A stretch of DNA of 64,000 bases from Cephalotrichum gorgonifer (taxonomy: Eukaryota; Ascomycota; Sordariomycetes; Microascales; Microascaceae), in assembly GCA_900312665.1 (NCBI GenBank), contig ONZQ02000004.1, forward strand, positions 1,952,693 through 2,016,692, given 5' to 3'. Below are positions 45,910-56,997 of this stretch, one piece after another. The notes under the pieces are model-generated. The model worked only from the letters and a program-made list of their open reading frames with translations, was not told the DNA's origin and did not search any database. The translations under genes were made by a program, and so were the position numbers. Position 1 is the stretch's first letter, and every line of letters starts with the position of its first letter.

Positions 45910-46764
45910 ATGAGCTCCCTCGGCACTGTCTGCATCCATCCCGCCGACTACGCCATGTCCTCCTCCACGCGCTCCAAGACCGAGATGGGGGCGTCCGACT
46001 TCGAGGTCGAGTCGCACGACCTCACTCCCCAGCCGAAGCTCAAGACGCTAGACCTCGTCGACGGGGCCCGCACGGCGCTCACGGCCCTCGGCCTCCTCGC
46101 CGCCGCCTCGGCCCTCGGCGTGTCGGCAAGCTCGCTTGCCGTGTACCGTGAGACGCATCTCCCTGCCGAGTTCCGCCTGCCCCTGTGGCCCGAGAACCTC
46201 GACGCCCGGCCCACCGTCGCCCTGGTGGTGTGCAGCGCCATCGCCGTCATCGCCAACGGGGCGTCGCTCGTCCTGTGCCGCGCTAAGTCTGTAAGTTATT
46301 TCCCCCCCTCCGTTTTTTTTCCCTTTTTGGGGAGCAGTGGAGACGACCCTCCTTTCCGCACGAGGGAGCACAACCATCCGAGAGAAAACATAGCTAACAC
46401 TGCTTTTTTTTCAAAGATCCAGAGTAAAGCCTCCTACCCCATCGGCAGCCTCCTCCTGCCTCCGATCGTCTCCCTTGTCGCGGCCCTCGTCGCCATCTCC
46501 TTCTTCTACGCCGTCAACACGTCAGTGTCGGTCGACACCATCCAGAGCTGGAGCTGCCAGTGGCGCCGGGTGGCCATGACGTCGAGCCCCAACTTCGGGT
46601 CCGTGTGCCAGCAGAGCCAGGCGGCGCTGAACCTGTCGACCGTGCTGGTGCCGCTGCAGGCCATCGTGGTTGGGGCCGCGGCCTGGCAGGTCGGCCTTGG
46701 CAAGGTTGTCAATCGGGCCGGAGTTCAGGAGAGGAGGAGCCCGACGCCTTCGGGTAAGATTTAG
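45910..46764 (+). CDS. Small four-TM membrane protein, unknown function
   Basis: 242 residues from two exons, 45910-46290 and 46417-46764. I do not recognise the family. Four hydrophobic segments are visible: about residues 55-75 (ALTALGLLAAASALGVSASS), 100-122 (VALVVCSAIAVIANGASLVL), 137-160 (GSLLLPPIVSLVAALVAISF) and 205-222. Between TM3 and TM4 is a probably extracytosolic loop with two Cys (SWSCQW, GSVCQQS) that could form a disulfide. The intron has a GTAAGT donor and GCTAAC branch site; it is exactly 126 nt and has no in-frame stop, so retention would add 42 residues. A second ATG at 45955 (MSSSTRSK) is an alternative start. Confidence 0.7.
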   Translation: MSSLGTVCIHPADYAMSSSTRSKTEMGASDFEVESHDLTPQPKLKTLDLVDGARTALTALGLLAAASALGVSASSLAVYRETHLPAEFRLPLWPENLDARPTVALVVCSAIAVIANGASLVLCRAKSVSYFPPSVFFPFLGSSGDDPPFRTREHNHPRENIANTAFFSKIQSKASYPIGSLLLPPIVSLVAALVAISFFYAVNTSVSVDTIQSWSCQWRRVAMTSSPNFGSVCQQSQAALNLSTVLVPLQAIVVGAAAWQVGLGKVVNRAGVQERRSPTPSGKI

Positions 46765-48274
46765 AGGGGCCACGGGGACTTGGTTGGGTCAGTTAGGTTG
46801 AGGGCATGGGCTCTAGGGGGTCAAGGGTCGAAGGGGTGAAGAAGGTGTGAAGGAGTAGTTGGGTGTTTGGACTTGTACTGGTCGGTTGTGCTTTTGGTAC
46901 GGATTACGGGGAACGGGGATAACGACAAGGTCTGTTTGTATTTATATCGGCTGGGTAATATTGGCATCCTGGAATTGATGTCGTTTGTTTCTTGGGCAAC
47001 TACCCGGGTCTTTCCTCGTGCGCTGTGTTAGTGTTAGTTTCTCGCCGCCCCTTTCCCCCTGGGCTGTTTTTTCTGTTTTTTTTTTCTGTTTTTTTTTTCT
47101 GGGGATTCTTTACTTTTCGGTTTCTCCCTTTAGAATATATCCCGCAAAAAACACTTGGCTCGTGATTTTGTACTCATCGCGGATTTGACGAGCGTCTGTC
47201 CCCTGAACTCCAAGGCGGTCTCGGCCGTCGGTCAGTCACCCGCCGTTGTCGGCCAAAGGTGAAGAAAAGGCCCGGGCATGCACCCGCCACCATTTCCCCT
47301 TGTTAAATCATAGCCGGCAACCCAGCAAATCAGGTTCGAGAATTGAGGAACGGTCGCCGCCATTGGTCCCCCCGTCCAACCCAACCTCCGAAGCTTGAGC
47401 AATTTCGGTGGAGAAATTATTATTATTAACGTTTCGGGCACGTAAGATCCAACCTCACCGCCTCAACCTGCACCCACCGCCCGGGAACCTGGGTTTCGGG
47501 GAGATAAATATCCCGGATGGACGGGAGGAGAGATGTAGACTGCAGGAGGCAGAACCTCCTTTTTAGTGAGGCTAGAGCTTTGTTTTGCGGATCTGGGGTT
47601 TAAGGTGGAGGAGGGCAGCTTCTTCGGCTTCAGCTTCGGCTTTGCACAATGATGACATCATGGGGATTCTACAGGTACATATTATTCAGTAATGCCTCGA
47701 GCACATACGAAGAAGGGAGGAGTTGCCGGTTCCAGAACCAGAACCCAGGGAAAGAGAAAGACAGACAGCCTCGGGTTTCCGTGGAGAGGATATCAGCATA
47801 GCTAACCCGAAAGGGGTGCTTTTATGCAAAAGGACGTCTGGTGCATATCTCGTGTTGTCGGTACGAGGAGTTCGAGCATGGGTGTGTGTACGTGTGCATA
47901 TGGATGACTCAGGTAATGAACTGAACGGACTACTCGAGCGAGTATGACTACTAGTCATTACATGTATTCCTCGTACTTCCCGGAACTGAACTATCCCTGC
48001 CCGGAATACAAGTAACAAAAAAACCGGAGCTTCAACAAGAGCTCCCATTTCCACGTCTTCCCACCTACCGTACCACCCCGAAGACGAGGACGATCCCAGC
48101 CAGGGCCCACTGCGCGGACTTCTCCTTCCTTCCCCGCGAGCTCTCTCTCCCTATCCTCGAATCCTCACTCCGGCCCGTCGGCTCCTGAGCTCATCGTCTA
48201 TCACGCCGCCTCCTCAGGAAAAAGAAAAGAGAGAAGAAAAAGAAAGAAAAAAATAAAATAAAACGGCCGCTGCA
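46765..48274. other. Intergenic, no gene seen
   Basis: About 1.5 kb. It includes an imperfect CTGTTTTTTTTTT-type repeat at 47065-47102 and a purine-rich leader just before the phosphatase ATG (48220-48262). Open frames lack domains. Confidence 0.5.
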
Positions 48275-49909
48275 ATGACGTCCATCCAATTCCGAGACCC
48301 CTACTCCCCCGCCGAGCTCCGCGCCCTCTACCCCGCCGGCCTCTCCCTCCGCCAGGTCCAGATCCTCCTCCGCCACGGCGAGCGCACCCCGATCACCTGG
48401 CGCTTCTCCTCCGCCGGCCTCCCCCAGTTCTGGCCCTACTGCCGGCACGCCTCGACCCTGCGCGCCGCCCTCCTCGACTCCCGCACCCAGGCCTTCACCG
48501 AGTTCGAGTGGTCGCGCCACCTCGAGACCTTCGCCTCCGAGGGCGACGACTCGCCCGTCCCCGCCCGCGGGCCGGGCGGCGCCGTCGCCAACCTCTGCGA
48601 CTACGGCATGCTCACCGACGAGGGCCGCCGCTCCACCTACACCCTGGGCCAGAGGCTGCGCTCCCTGTACGTCGACCGCCTCGGCTTCCTCCCCAAGCGC
48701 ATCGAGAGCACCGAGGGCGTCTACCTCCGCGCCACACCCATCCCCCGCGCCCTCGAGAGCATGCAGCAGGTCTTCCTGGCCCTGTACCCCCCGGACTCCC
48801 GGAGCCCGGACATGGCGCCCCCCAACATCGTCTCGCGCGTCCCCGCCCACGAGACGCTGTACCCCAACGACTCGCACTGCCGGAGGCTCGCCCACCTGTC
48901 CAGGCAGTTCGCCAAGCGCGCCGGTGAGCGCTGGGACCACACCCCCGAGATGCGGTACGTGACGTCCAAGATCGGTAAGTGGATGCCCCCAGCCGCCGAG
49001 GGCGGCGGGAACCAGGCCGTGGCCGTGGGCTCGAAGCCGAGCCTCGTGGGAGTCATGGACACGGTGAACTCCACGCTCGCCCACGGGCCCGCCACGAGGC
49101 TCCCAACCGAGTTCTACGACGAGAAGATGAGGCGCATCCTCGACACCGTGGCGGTCGAGGAGTGGTTCGCCGGCTACCTCGAGTCGAACGAGTACCGCCG
49201 CCTAGGCATCGGGTCGCTGATGGGAGACGTCGTCGAGAGGATGGTCGGCTCCGCCCAGGCCACTGGTGCCCCGGGCGCCCCGGAGCCCGTCAAGCTTGCC
49301 CTGAGCGGGTGCCACGACACCACGCTCGCCGCCGTGGTGGGGAGCATCGGCGGGCCCGCCGCCCTGAGGAACTGGCCCCCCTTCACGAGCCACATCGCCC
49401 TCGAGCTCTTCTCCAAGGACGGCGCCACGGCTCCCTTCCGCGAGGGTGCGGGGGCCGAGCCCATCAGGAGGACATCCACCACGAGCCCGGAGTGGAGTTC
49501 CGAGATGGAGAAGGCGCTGGGAGGCTGGTATGTGAGGGTGCGGTACAATGACGAGCCCGTCGTCGTCCCGGGGTGCCGGGCGCCTGGGAAGCATCTGGAC
49601 GGGGATGTGAGCTTCTGCACACTGGTGAGTTTCCTTCCCCTCCCCTATTTTTCTTTTCTTCGCTTTCTCAGTCTACCCTTGACCCCCCCCCCCCCCCCCG
49701 TTTTTTTTTTCCTTTTGCGCAGGTAGGAGGAAGGATTGTGAGGCCAGGATAGCTAACCAATCCGTGCGTGCGTGTGCGTGTCCCGTGTAAACCAGGCCGC
49801 CTTCAAATCCGTCGTCGACAAGTTCACGCCTACAAATTGGCGTAAGGAGTGCCAGACCGACATCACAGGGCCCGCTTTCCCCTCGAAGCCCGAGGAGGCG
49901 GGATATTAA
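48275..49909 (+). CDS. Histidine acid phosphatase (branch 2)
   Basis: Phosphomonoesterase of the histidine phosphatase superfamily, 487 residues in two exons: 48275-49624 and 49796-49909. The catalytic LLRHGERTP motif sits at residues 31-39, with His34 as the phosphate acceptor, and the proton donor His347-Asp348 is in SGCHDTTLAAVVG. There is no signal peptide before the RHG motif, so it is likely intracellular, as in lysophosphatidic-acid-phosphatase type (ACP6-like) members rather than secreted phytases. Other conserved pieces are TDEGRRSTYTLGQRLR and ATPIPRALESMQQVF. The intron contains long C and T runs (49682-49711), which may be a sequencing-prone spot. Substrate is not determined. Confidence 0.88.
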
Positions 49910-51173
49910 AAAAGAAGAAGGAACAAGGAATCCCCGTAGAGACGTAAATCCAATCTGAGGCTCAGCGAGAAACAAACCCGGCGTATTTCTTATTGAAGCT
50001 TGCAGGCCTGGGAACACACAAGTTGCGTCCTTTGCTTAGAACGAAAAAAAAAGTTCATGTTTCCAAACAGGGTGTTGAAGCGAGGCTGATGGTGCCAAGC
50101 AGAGAGCGAAGAGCGGAGAACAAGGGGGGACACCACGGTTCCCCCCCGTCCATCCATACCTTCGGCTCGTGTTTTCTTGGTTGGGAATTGGCAGGCGAGG
50201 ATAGAAACGAATAAAGGCGCAGCATCGGGAAGGAGGGAGGAAGGAGCATAGAAGAGGACATAGCATTAGTATCCCACTAGAGCAACGTGGAGGGTAGATA
50301 GACGGAGGGCCATACCGCCCACGAGGGTGATCGACACGATGGATCGTCGCCCGCGAGCGAAGATGACAAGACACTTCGGCGTCTTATAATAGAACGCAAG
50401 ATATATGCAATCCAGCCAATCATCGATTATATAGCCATCTTTATAATTCATTCATTGTATAGAACTTAGTTCAGCCTGTCGATTTAGCCTTCTATACCAG
50501 AGTCAGTATAAGTTGCTGTTGGACAATATAATATATGTACGATCCCTTACCCTATCTATTACGGTCATGGAGTATACATGCCAAGCAAGACAGGCACAGA
50601 CGGGGTCCTATCGTGTGCAGTAAATCCTCTTTTCAATATTAAGGTATATATCAAGAGAACTCTCTCGCGTCCTCACGCCCCATCACCCGTTTCCCCCTCT
50701 CTCTTTCCTTTCTCCCTTGACCCTCGATCCAAGATACCCTCCGAGCCAAGCCGTCCCCAAAATACCCAATCCCATTCACCTCAAATCTTCCCTCCCCAAC
50801 GCTCAATGAGAAGAGTCAAATGACTGAGCAAAAAAAGAACAAGACGGGGGTTCCAAGATTACTTGCCCAAAAAAAGAAAGAAAAGGAGAAAAAAAGAAGC
50901 CGTTGATACACAGAAGGGCGAATGAGAGAGGAATGCTGATGGATGTCAAGGGGGTGAAATACAAAAGGAAGAAAAAAAGATGCAAATAACAATAAAGAAA
51001 GTGGAAAGGAATGTGAAGTAAATCAACTAAAATGATTAAAATGACAAAAAAAAAACAAGTGTGAAGGTGTAGCTGGTTCAATTACAACAATTATTTCAAT
51101 CTTCCCCAAATAAGTCAAAAAGGGGGGGATCCAAGTAGTCCATCGCTCCTAGCCTCAACCCACCTGAGGTCGC
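49910..51173. other. Intergenic, convergent 3' ends
   Basis: About 1.3 kb between the phosphatase stop and the Nrd1-like stop. AT-rich from about 50380 to 51120, with A-rich tracts. No gene recognised; probably long 3' UTRs, including that of the RNA-binding protein gene. Confidence 0.5.
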
Positions 51174-53624
51174 TCAGTGGGCAACCTCCTCCTCAACCCA
51201 CCCGTTCAGGCCGCCCTGGATGGCGAGGCCAAACCCAGAGCCCATGCCGCCGTAGCTAGCCTGATACTGGTGTCCGCGACGCTCGCCGTCGTTTCCACCG
51301 TTGGTGCTAGGCAGGCCGTTCTGGTTTACACCGCCGTTGGGGAAGTCGGGGGCGAGGACGGGCAGGCTGACGGCTCGGTTGTGTTGCCCCCGTGCGTTAC
51401 TCGGAGCCAGAAGGCCTCCTATCGTCGTGGCGCCGCTCGAGCTTGGGCCGTTCGAGGCATATCCGTTCGACACGCTGGCGGACTGCTGATGGCTCGGGAC
51501 TCCACCCTGTTGAGGAACATCGATCGAGACCTCGTTGGGCGACGACTGGGCCGTGCCAAAGAGAGCGGCCTGCTGCGCAGCGAGAACATGGTGCTGCTGG
51601 CTCTGCTGGTGCTGCGCTTGCGAGGCGATGTGGGTCAAGTACATCGTCAGCGGGTTGCTGCCACTGTGGAAGAGCGTGGGCTGAGGAGTGGTCGAGTCGG
51701 TGGGCGAGCTTCCGTTCTGGGATCCCGCGTTCGGTGGGGACGGTCCGCCGTCATTGTGGGGAGACTGTTGCTGCTGCTGCTGCAACTGGCGGGGCGGGTT
51801 GCCGCACCTATCCTTGCCGAAGTTGACCTTAAACTTCCTGTACTCATCCTTGCCTCGCACGGCCTCGATCGCCTTGATGGCATTGGCAATGTTTGTGAAG
51901 TTGACAAAGGCGCAGCTCTTCTCCCGGAGCGCGTTCACGAGCTCAATCTCGCCATACTCCGAGAAGTCCTGTCGGAGGCGCTCCTCGTTCCACGTCTCGT
52001 CGAGGTTACCGATGTAAACATTTCGCGACGCACCACCGCTGACCGCGAGGGCGATCGCCGGCGGCAGAGCACCCGAGTGTTTCCCCCAGCCGATCTTCAG
52101 CCTCCGGTTGTGGATCATGAGCCCTTGGAGGTTGCTGAGGGCGTAGAACGACGCGGCGGCCGTGGGGTCGATGAAGGTGACGAAGCAGATGTGCTTGTCG
52201 GGAATGTACCGGATGTGGTGCAGCAGGCCTCCCCTGACGACGTTGCAAATCTCCTCGATCGTGGTTTCCGGGTGGATGTTGCCGAGGTAGATGGTCCGGT
52301 TGCCAAGGTTGTTGATGCCACCTGCGGCAGTAGCAACGGCGGCCGCAGCTACGGACTGCTGCGCCAACGCGCTCGAGATCATTTCGCGGTCGGCACCAGT
52401 CAGCATGTGCGCGTGGCCCGGAGCGATTCCGAGGTACTGCGCCGCATTCTGCTGTTGCGTCTTCGAAACATAGGCACACCGATCCTTGCCGTAGTATACG
52501 CGCCTCGGGGCTTGCCACTTCTGTTCTTGGGGGAGCTGCGACACGGCCTTGATCGCGTTGGAGATGGAGAGGTAGTGGACGAAGGCAATGTTCTTCTCCT
52601 TGACCAGCTTGATGGTGTCGATGGGGCCGAACTTGCCAAGGTCTTCGCGGATCTCCTCCTCCGTCACCTCCTCGGGCAGATTACCCAGATACACGTTCCT
52701 CGACGCGCCCGACTGCTGGACAGCGAGGGCGACCGACGTGGGTACCTGGGACGGCTTGCCCCAGCCAACCTTGATATCCTGGCCCTTGATGCAGAGCTTT
52801 TTCAAGATGGCATCCGAGTGGAAATGGGTGGCTGAGCTGGCGTCCAAGAAGGAGATGAAGGCGCAGTTCTTGTCAGCAAGGAGCCGGACGGACTCGATCT
52901 GACCGCTCCTGACATGTCCCAGAATCTCTTCGGCAGGCGTGTCGGGGGGCATGTTTCCGAGGTATACGGTACGGCTGGTGCCAGAAACCATGCCGGGGGC
53001 CATGGATACAGGGGAGGTTGGTTGCATCTGCATCTGTATGTTGCCGTAGGAGCCGCTAGGAGACTGAGGGCCGAAGTACTGAGGGGCGCCGTAGCTCGAA
53101 GGCGAGACCATGGCCTGGTAGGGCTGGGGAGACACGCTCTGGGGGCTAGGCAGGCTGTTTTGCTGCTGGAACTGCTGCTGGAGGCTCTGCTGGAGGCTCT
53201 GCTGGCTCTGCTGCTGGTAGTTCTGCTGGCCGTTCTGGATCTGTGCCTGCTGGAAGACAGCCTGGCTCTGGAACTGGGGGCTGGCGAAGGCAGCAGGGGT
53301 GCCCGGCTGGAAGGGCGAGCCCAGGAGGAGCTGGGAAGGGAGGAGGGGGGTGAACTGCATATCGAAGGCGGTGCCCGGCGTGGCCATGTCGGCGCCGTTG
53401 GGGGCCTGCTGCTGGCTCAGTTGAGGCTGCGTGTTAATCGACGGAACGTTGGTACGACGGGGGTGTCGATCGCCGAACCCGGGAATGTTGGATGGAATGT
53501 TGGACGCAAATGCGCCATGGGAGAATCCGGTATCGCTGGTGGACGGCTTGGAGGCATGGCCGTGGAATCGGCTTCCAGGGGCGGCATTGTGAACGCCGCC
53601 AACAGGTCCCGGAAGGTCTTGCAT
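51174..53624 (-). CDS. Four-RRM RNA-binding protein, Nrd1/Mrn1 family
   Basis: Cytoplasmic mRNA-binding regulator related to fission yeast Nrd1 (negative regulator of differentiation) and budding yeast Mrn1. One uninterrupted frame of 816 residues. Four RRMs are visible by their RNP2/RNP1 pairs: RTVYLGNMPP about residue 216, RNVYLGNLPEE about 308, RTIYLGNIHP about 441 and RNVYIGNLDE about 534, each followed by CAFISF, IAFVHY, ICFVTF or CAFVNF. Repeated VGWGKPSQVP and IGWGKHSG linkers are characteristic of this family. The N-terminal ~210 residues are Gln/Ser/Pro-rich (polyQ near 130-160) and the C-terminal ~200 are Asn/Gln/Ser/Gly-rich and disordered, prone to condensate formation. No intron is seen; the leader upstream is long. 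Confidence 0.93.
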   Translation of the reverse strand: MQDLPGPVGGVHNAAPGSRFHGHASKPSTSDTGFSHGAFASNIPSNIPGFGDRHPRRTNVPSINTQPQLSQQQAPNGADMATPGTAFDMQFTPLLPSQLLLGSPFQPGTPAAFASPQFQSQAVFQQAQIQNGQQNYQQQSQQSLQQSLQQQFQQQNSLPSPQSVSPQPYQAMVSPSSYGAPQYFGPQSPSGSYGNIQMQMQPTSPVSMAPGMVSGTSRTVYLGNMPPDTPAEEILGHVRSGQIESVRLLADKNCAFISFLDASSATHFHSDAILKKLCIKGQDIKVGWGKPSQVPTSVALAVQQSGASRNVYLGNLPEEVTEEEIREDLGKFGPIDTIKLVKEKNIAFVHYLSISNAIKAVSQLPQEQKWQAPRRVYYGKDRCAYVSKTQQQNAAQYLGIAPGHAHMLTGADREMISSALAQQSVAAAAVATAAGGINNLGNRTIYLGNIHPETTIEEICNVVRGGLLHHIRYIPDKHICFVTFIDPTAAASFYALSNLQGLMIHNRRLKIGWGKHSGALPPAIALAVSGGASRNVYIGNLDETWNEERLRQDFSEYGEIELVNALREKSCAFVNFTNIANAIKAIEAVRGKDEYRKFKVNFGKDRCGNPPRQLQQQQQQSPHNDGGPSPPNAGSQNGSSPTDSTTPQPTLFHSGSNPLTMYLTHIASQAQHQQSQQHHVLAAQQAALFGTAQSSPNEVSIDVPQQGGVPSHQQSASVSNGYASNGPSSSGATTIGGLLAPSNARGQHNRAVSLPVLAPDFPNGGVNQNGLPSTNGGNDGERRGHQYQASYGGMGSGFGLAIQGGLNGWVEEEVAH

Positions 53625-56600
53625 CCTGGCGAGAATATGTGTAGGGACAAGCGGGTCCCGACCGGTGTGCGAAAGGACAGCCGTTGTGACGGAGTGAGCG
53701 CGCCCAGTTTCCAGGCACGGATATACGGTCGAGGGATGGGACGTGCTGAGGATCAGCGGCGAGTGTTTCTTTCACGACGTGTAGCTCGTCCGTCCTAAAA
53801 TCGAGACCGGTTCCGAGGATGTGTGGTGGTCGCGCAGATTCGGTAGGGAGTGCGGTAGGAACTTCTCTGAAAGGATCGAAATGACTGGTCCGTTTTCAAA
53901 ATTGCGTTCGGAGGTCGTCGTCGTCTGGGTTGCAAAATAGCTCGTGGATTTCGAGAAGGTTCGACACAACAGCGGAATTAGAAACGATAATATATATAAT
54001 AAACAGGGTGAAGGTCCCCAAGAAAGAAGGCGGCGAGGCGAGTGGAATGTGACTTCAGGCGGCCGAGCTCGACAGAGATCGCATCGGGTCAAAGGTCTAA
54101 ATCTCGAAAGGGAGCTCGAGTTACGTGTCAATTCGCAGGGCTTGATTTGAGCGCTCGAGAGTGGTCGATCGTCGAGTTGTCAGGTCGGAGCTTGGTTCGG
54201 AGCGATGCGACAAAAAAAGGGCGGAATAACGCGCAAGGACAAGGATCTCAAGGGATGGGAAGCGAAGCACTTGGTTTGACGAAATAAACGAAAGGCTGGC
54301 GATAGAAGAGCGGGAGGGAGGTTTGAGGGAGCGTGAATATAAAGATGAAGGTCGAGAAGGAGGATTGCTCCCCGAGGAAGAAGAAGAAAAAATAAAAATA
54401 ATAGTCTCAAGAAGAGGTGGATGAACGAGCGAGCAAGAGAATGAATGGAGGAGAGTGGAGGTGAGGTGAGGTGAGGTGGAATGAATGAATGCACGTACAC
54501 ACGCCAGTCCAAGAGGCTTTCCGTCGTTGGGAAAGGCGGAGCGGAAGGGAGGAAGGCGGTGGTGGTACCTGGGGGACGACTCGTGTCTCCGCCCCCCTAC
54601 CATGCCCAAAAACGGCTGATGGCGGTGCTAGTTTAATGAGCGGGCCCAAGGGGGATAGGATACCTGTGCGAGCTGAACAATGCAGGTACTGTACCGTGAG
54701 GCCTATATGCTGATACTGCTATAGTACCAAATTACGCCGTAAAATAAGTGGCTAATTACACCAGGAAGCATGTCGTCCAGGGACGGTGACTAATATTTAA
54801 CACTGTGTTGCATGGGGCTATTGGCCGACGCCATGTACACTTATGGTCCCCCTTCAATAAGACCTCGCAATTTAACGGCATATGGAGAAGAAGGGGGATA
54901 TTAATGTCGTGGATATATCGTATTACTCCACGGGCGGCGGCCAGGACAACGAGAGTCCCAAGGACCCTACTTGATCATCCCTATTATATATAGCATACCA
55001 GTACTTGTACCCATATCCATTATAGACTGAGGTTTATGATTGCCTTGAGATCACCACCCATGCTGTTCAATGCCTTGCATAAAGCAAGGTCCATGGCTGT
55101 GGGAAGCAGGGACCTAACGAACATTCAACATGGGACCACCATGTATAAAAGTCCTGTACTCCGTACAAGTACCTGCTTGCCTAGGGAATTCGGTGTGTTT
55201 GTACGGGTACTCATAGCATGAGATGTGCATTTCCACGCTGACAGATGAGTACCTGGGCTGCATGAAGCGCGCAACACCTAATTTCGTACTCTGAGCTCGT
55301 ACTCATTAGCAAAAGCCAAACCAAAATTCTGCAGGAGGCTGGGGACCGTCGCCCCTTCGCACAGAATCGAATCTGACAATGAGCCCAGACGACCCCTTGT
55401 TGCATATGTCCTGCCTGCAGGCCCCCAGTAGCATTTCCCATGTGGTGGACTGTGACACTAGCGCCACCTGCACCGAGACTGCTGAAACTTGCTCAGTCTG
55501 TCACGGCTGTGGTTCAGTTAGTGTTAAGATAATCCGCACGACTGTTTCTTCCATTCCGGGGTCGACTCGATCTGAGATGAAAACTTCGGACCACCTGATG
55601 GAGGAAGGCACAGTCACGGTTGAGCATGAGCATGCAGCAGGAAGGGCCCCTCCGATAATAACAGGCCACAAAGTCCTAATAATAGCGCTCTCTCTTTCCA
55701 ATGTCCGAGTCTTATTTTTTTCCAGAGTCCACGTGTACTTGTACCGTTGGTGCTTTTATTAGTTGATGAACTGTAGAACCTTATGTACAAGTACATCCCC
55801 TGGACAGGTTCTTCCTTCCCCTGTTAGTTTCCGGCAGCCTGGGTCACGATCACATTCTGTACTCGTACGAGTACGTACACGTATGGGCAGGGGCAATCCT
55901 TCTCTGACCCGACTCGAGCCAAGCCACTTCGAGGTAGTGCCACAAAGGAGAGAAGAAAGGGGGCACCGTCGAGATCATGAAGGGGTCGGTCAGTCTTACT
56001 ATACCATCTCCCAAACCCTGTAGGGCAGACTCAGGAACCCCCTTTCCCACTACCTTCCGATCCGGAAGCCAAGCCAGGGGTAAAAAAAAAAAAACGTTCC
56101 CAAGCTTGCCCTGCATATCGCGCACACTGGGCGCCTCCTTTGAATTTCATCGACAACCACCTCCTCTCTCCATGCTTAAGCCCACCGAGCCGTGCATTTT
56201 GACGTTTCCGGGCGGGTCACAGCCACCATTCATTATGTATCCCTGTGCAGGTAGGAGAATAATTGTTTTTTTCGGGCTTACTACTTACTTACAAGTACGT
56301 TACGAGCACACCTAAAATGGATCTTCCTCCTCGATCGACGGCGGCGGCGCTTTTTGGTCATCCCAAGCCCCGAAGATCGTCCTCTAAACGCGCGACCGTG
56401 ACCACCTGTCCGGGCGCCGCCACCAATAAAGCTCGCCACAAGTTCTCCGTATTCCGACTCCGCTCGCACTTGCCTCCTCGGTGAGTCTCTCTCACACTCT
56501 CTTTGTTGTTTCTAGTGGCCATATGTACTTGTAGATGTGCAGGGGCGTGTAACGGATGCCCGGTACTTGGTATGGAGCCAAGGAAACCGGAAGGGGTTTG

Positions 56601-56997
56601 ATTATACAAGTAACTATAAGTATGTAGTCTCGGGAGGACACGAGAGTAAGGCGCGCGTACTGCTTTTTTTGTCGTTCTCATTCCTTTCTCCTTTCGGCCC
56701 GGCCCTTAATACCATTGTGTGGAGAAAAGCCGGGTGCCGTTTTGTCGACTGCTATCGTCGCTTACTCTCAACGAAGAGATGGGAGGAAAACAATGTTCTG
56801 ACTATCCCCGTTCACACCGAATCGCGTACTCTCCACGTCTCTAGGGGGCGTATTTCTCACTGCAGAGTAAGACTAAAATAGTCCCTATTCATGACACCGC
56901 TCGCCTTTTTCTCTCTATGCATGTGCTGGGGCTACGTTATAAATTCGCAATTCCCTTGTCTTTAGCGTGCTCTATCTAGAGTATACACCCCTCCTCT
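53625..56997. other. Intergenic, includes long leader of the RNA-binding gene
   Basis: About 3.4 kb between the Nrd1-like start and the 3' end of the asparaginyl-tRNA synthetase gene, both on the minus strand. The first kilobase (to ~54650) is pyrimidine-rich on the minus strand and holds short upstream open frames, as expected for a long 5' leader. From 54700 the DNA holds several TACTTGTAC palindromes (55001, 55156, 55735, 55785, 55860) and no gene I can support. Confidence 0.5.

Noticed and set aside
51177..52835. 552-codon open frame opposite the Nrd1-like gene
   Set aside because: Antisense shadow of a GC-rich, RRM-coding exon; composition is Arg/Val/Leu/Gly-biased and no domain is seen, while the minus strand has four clear RRMs.
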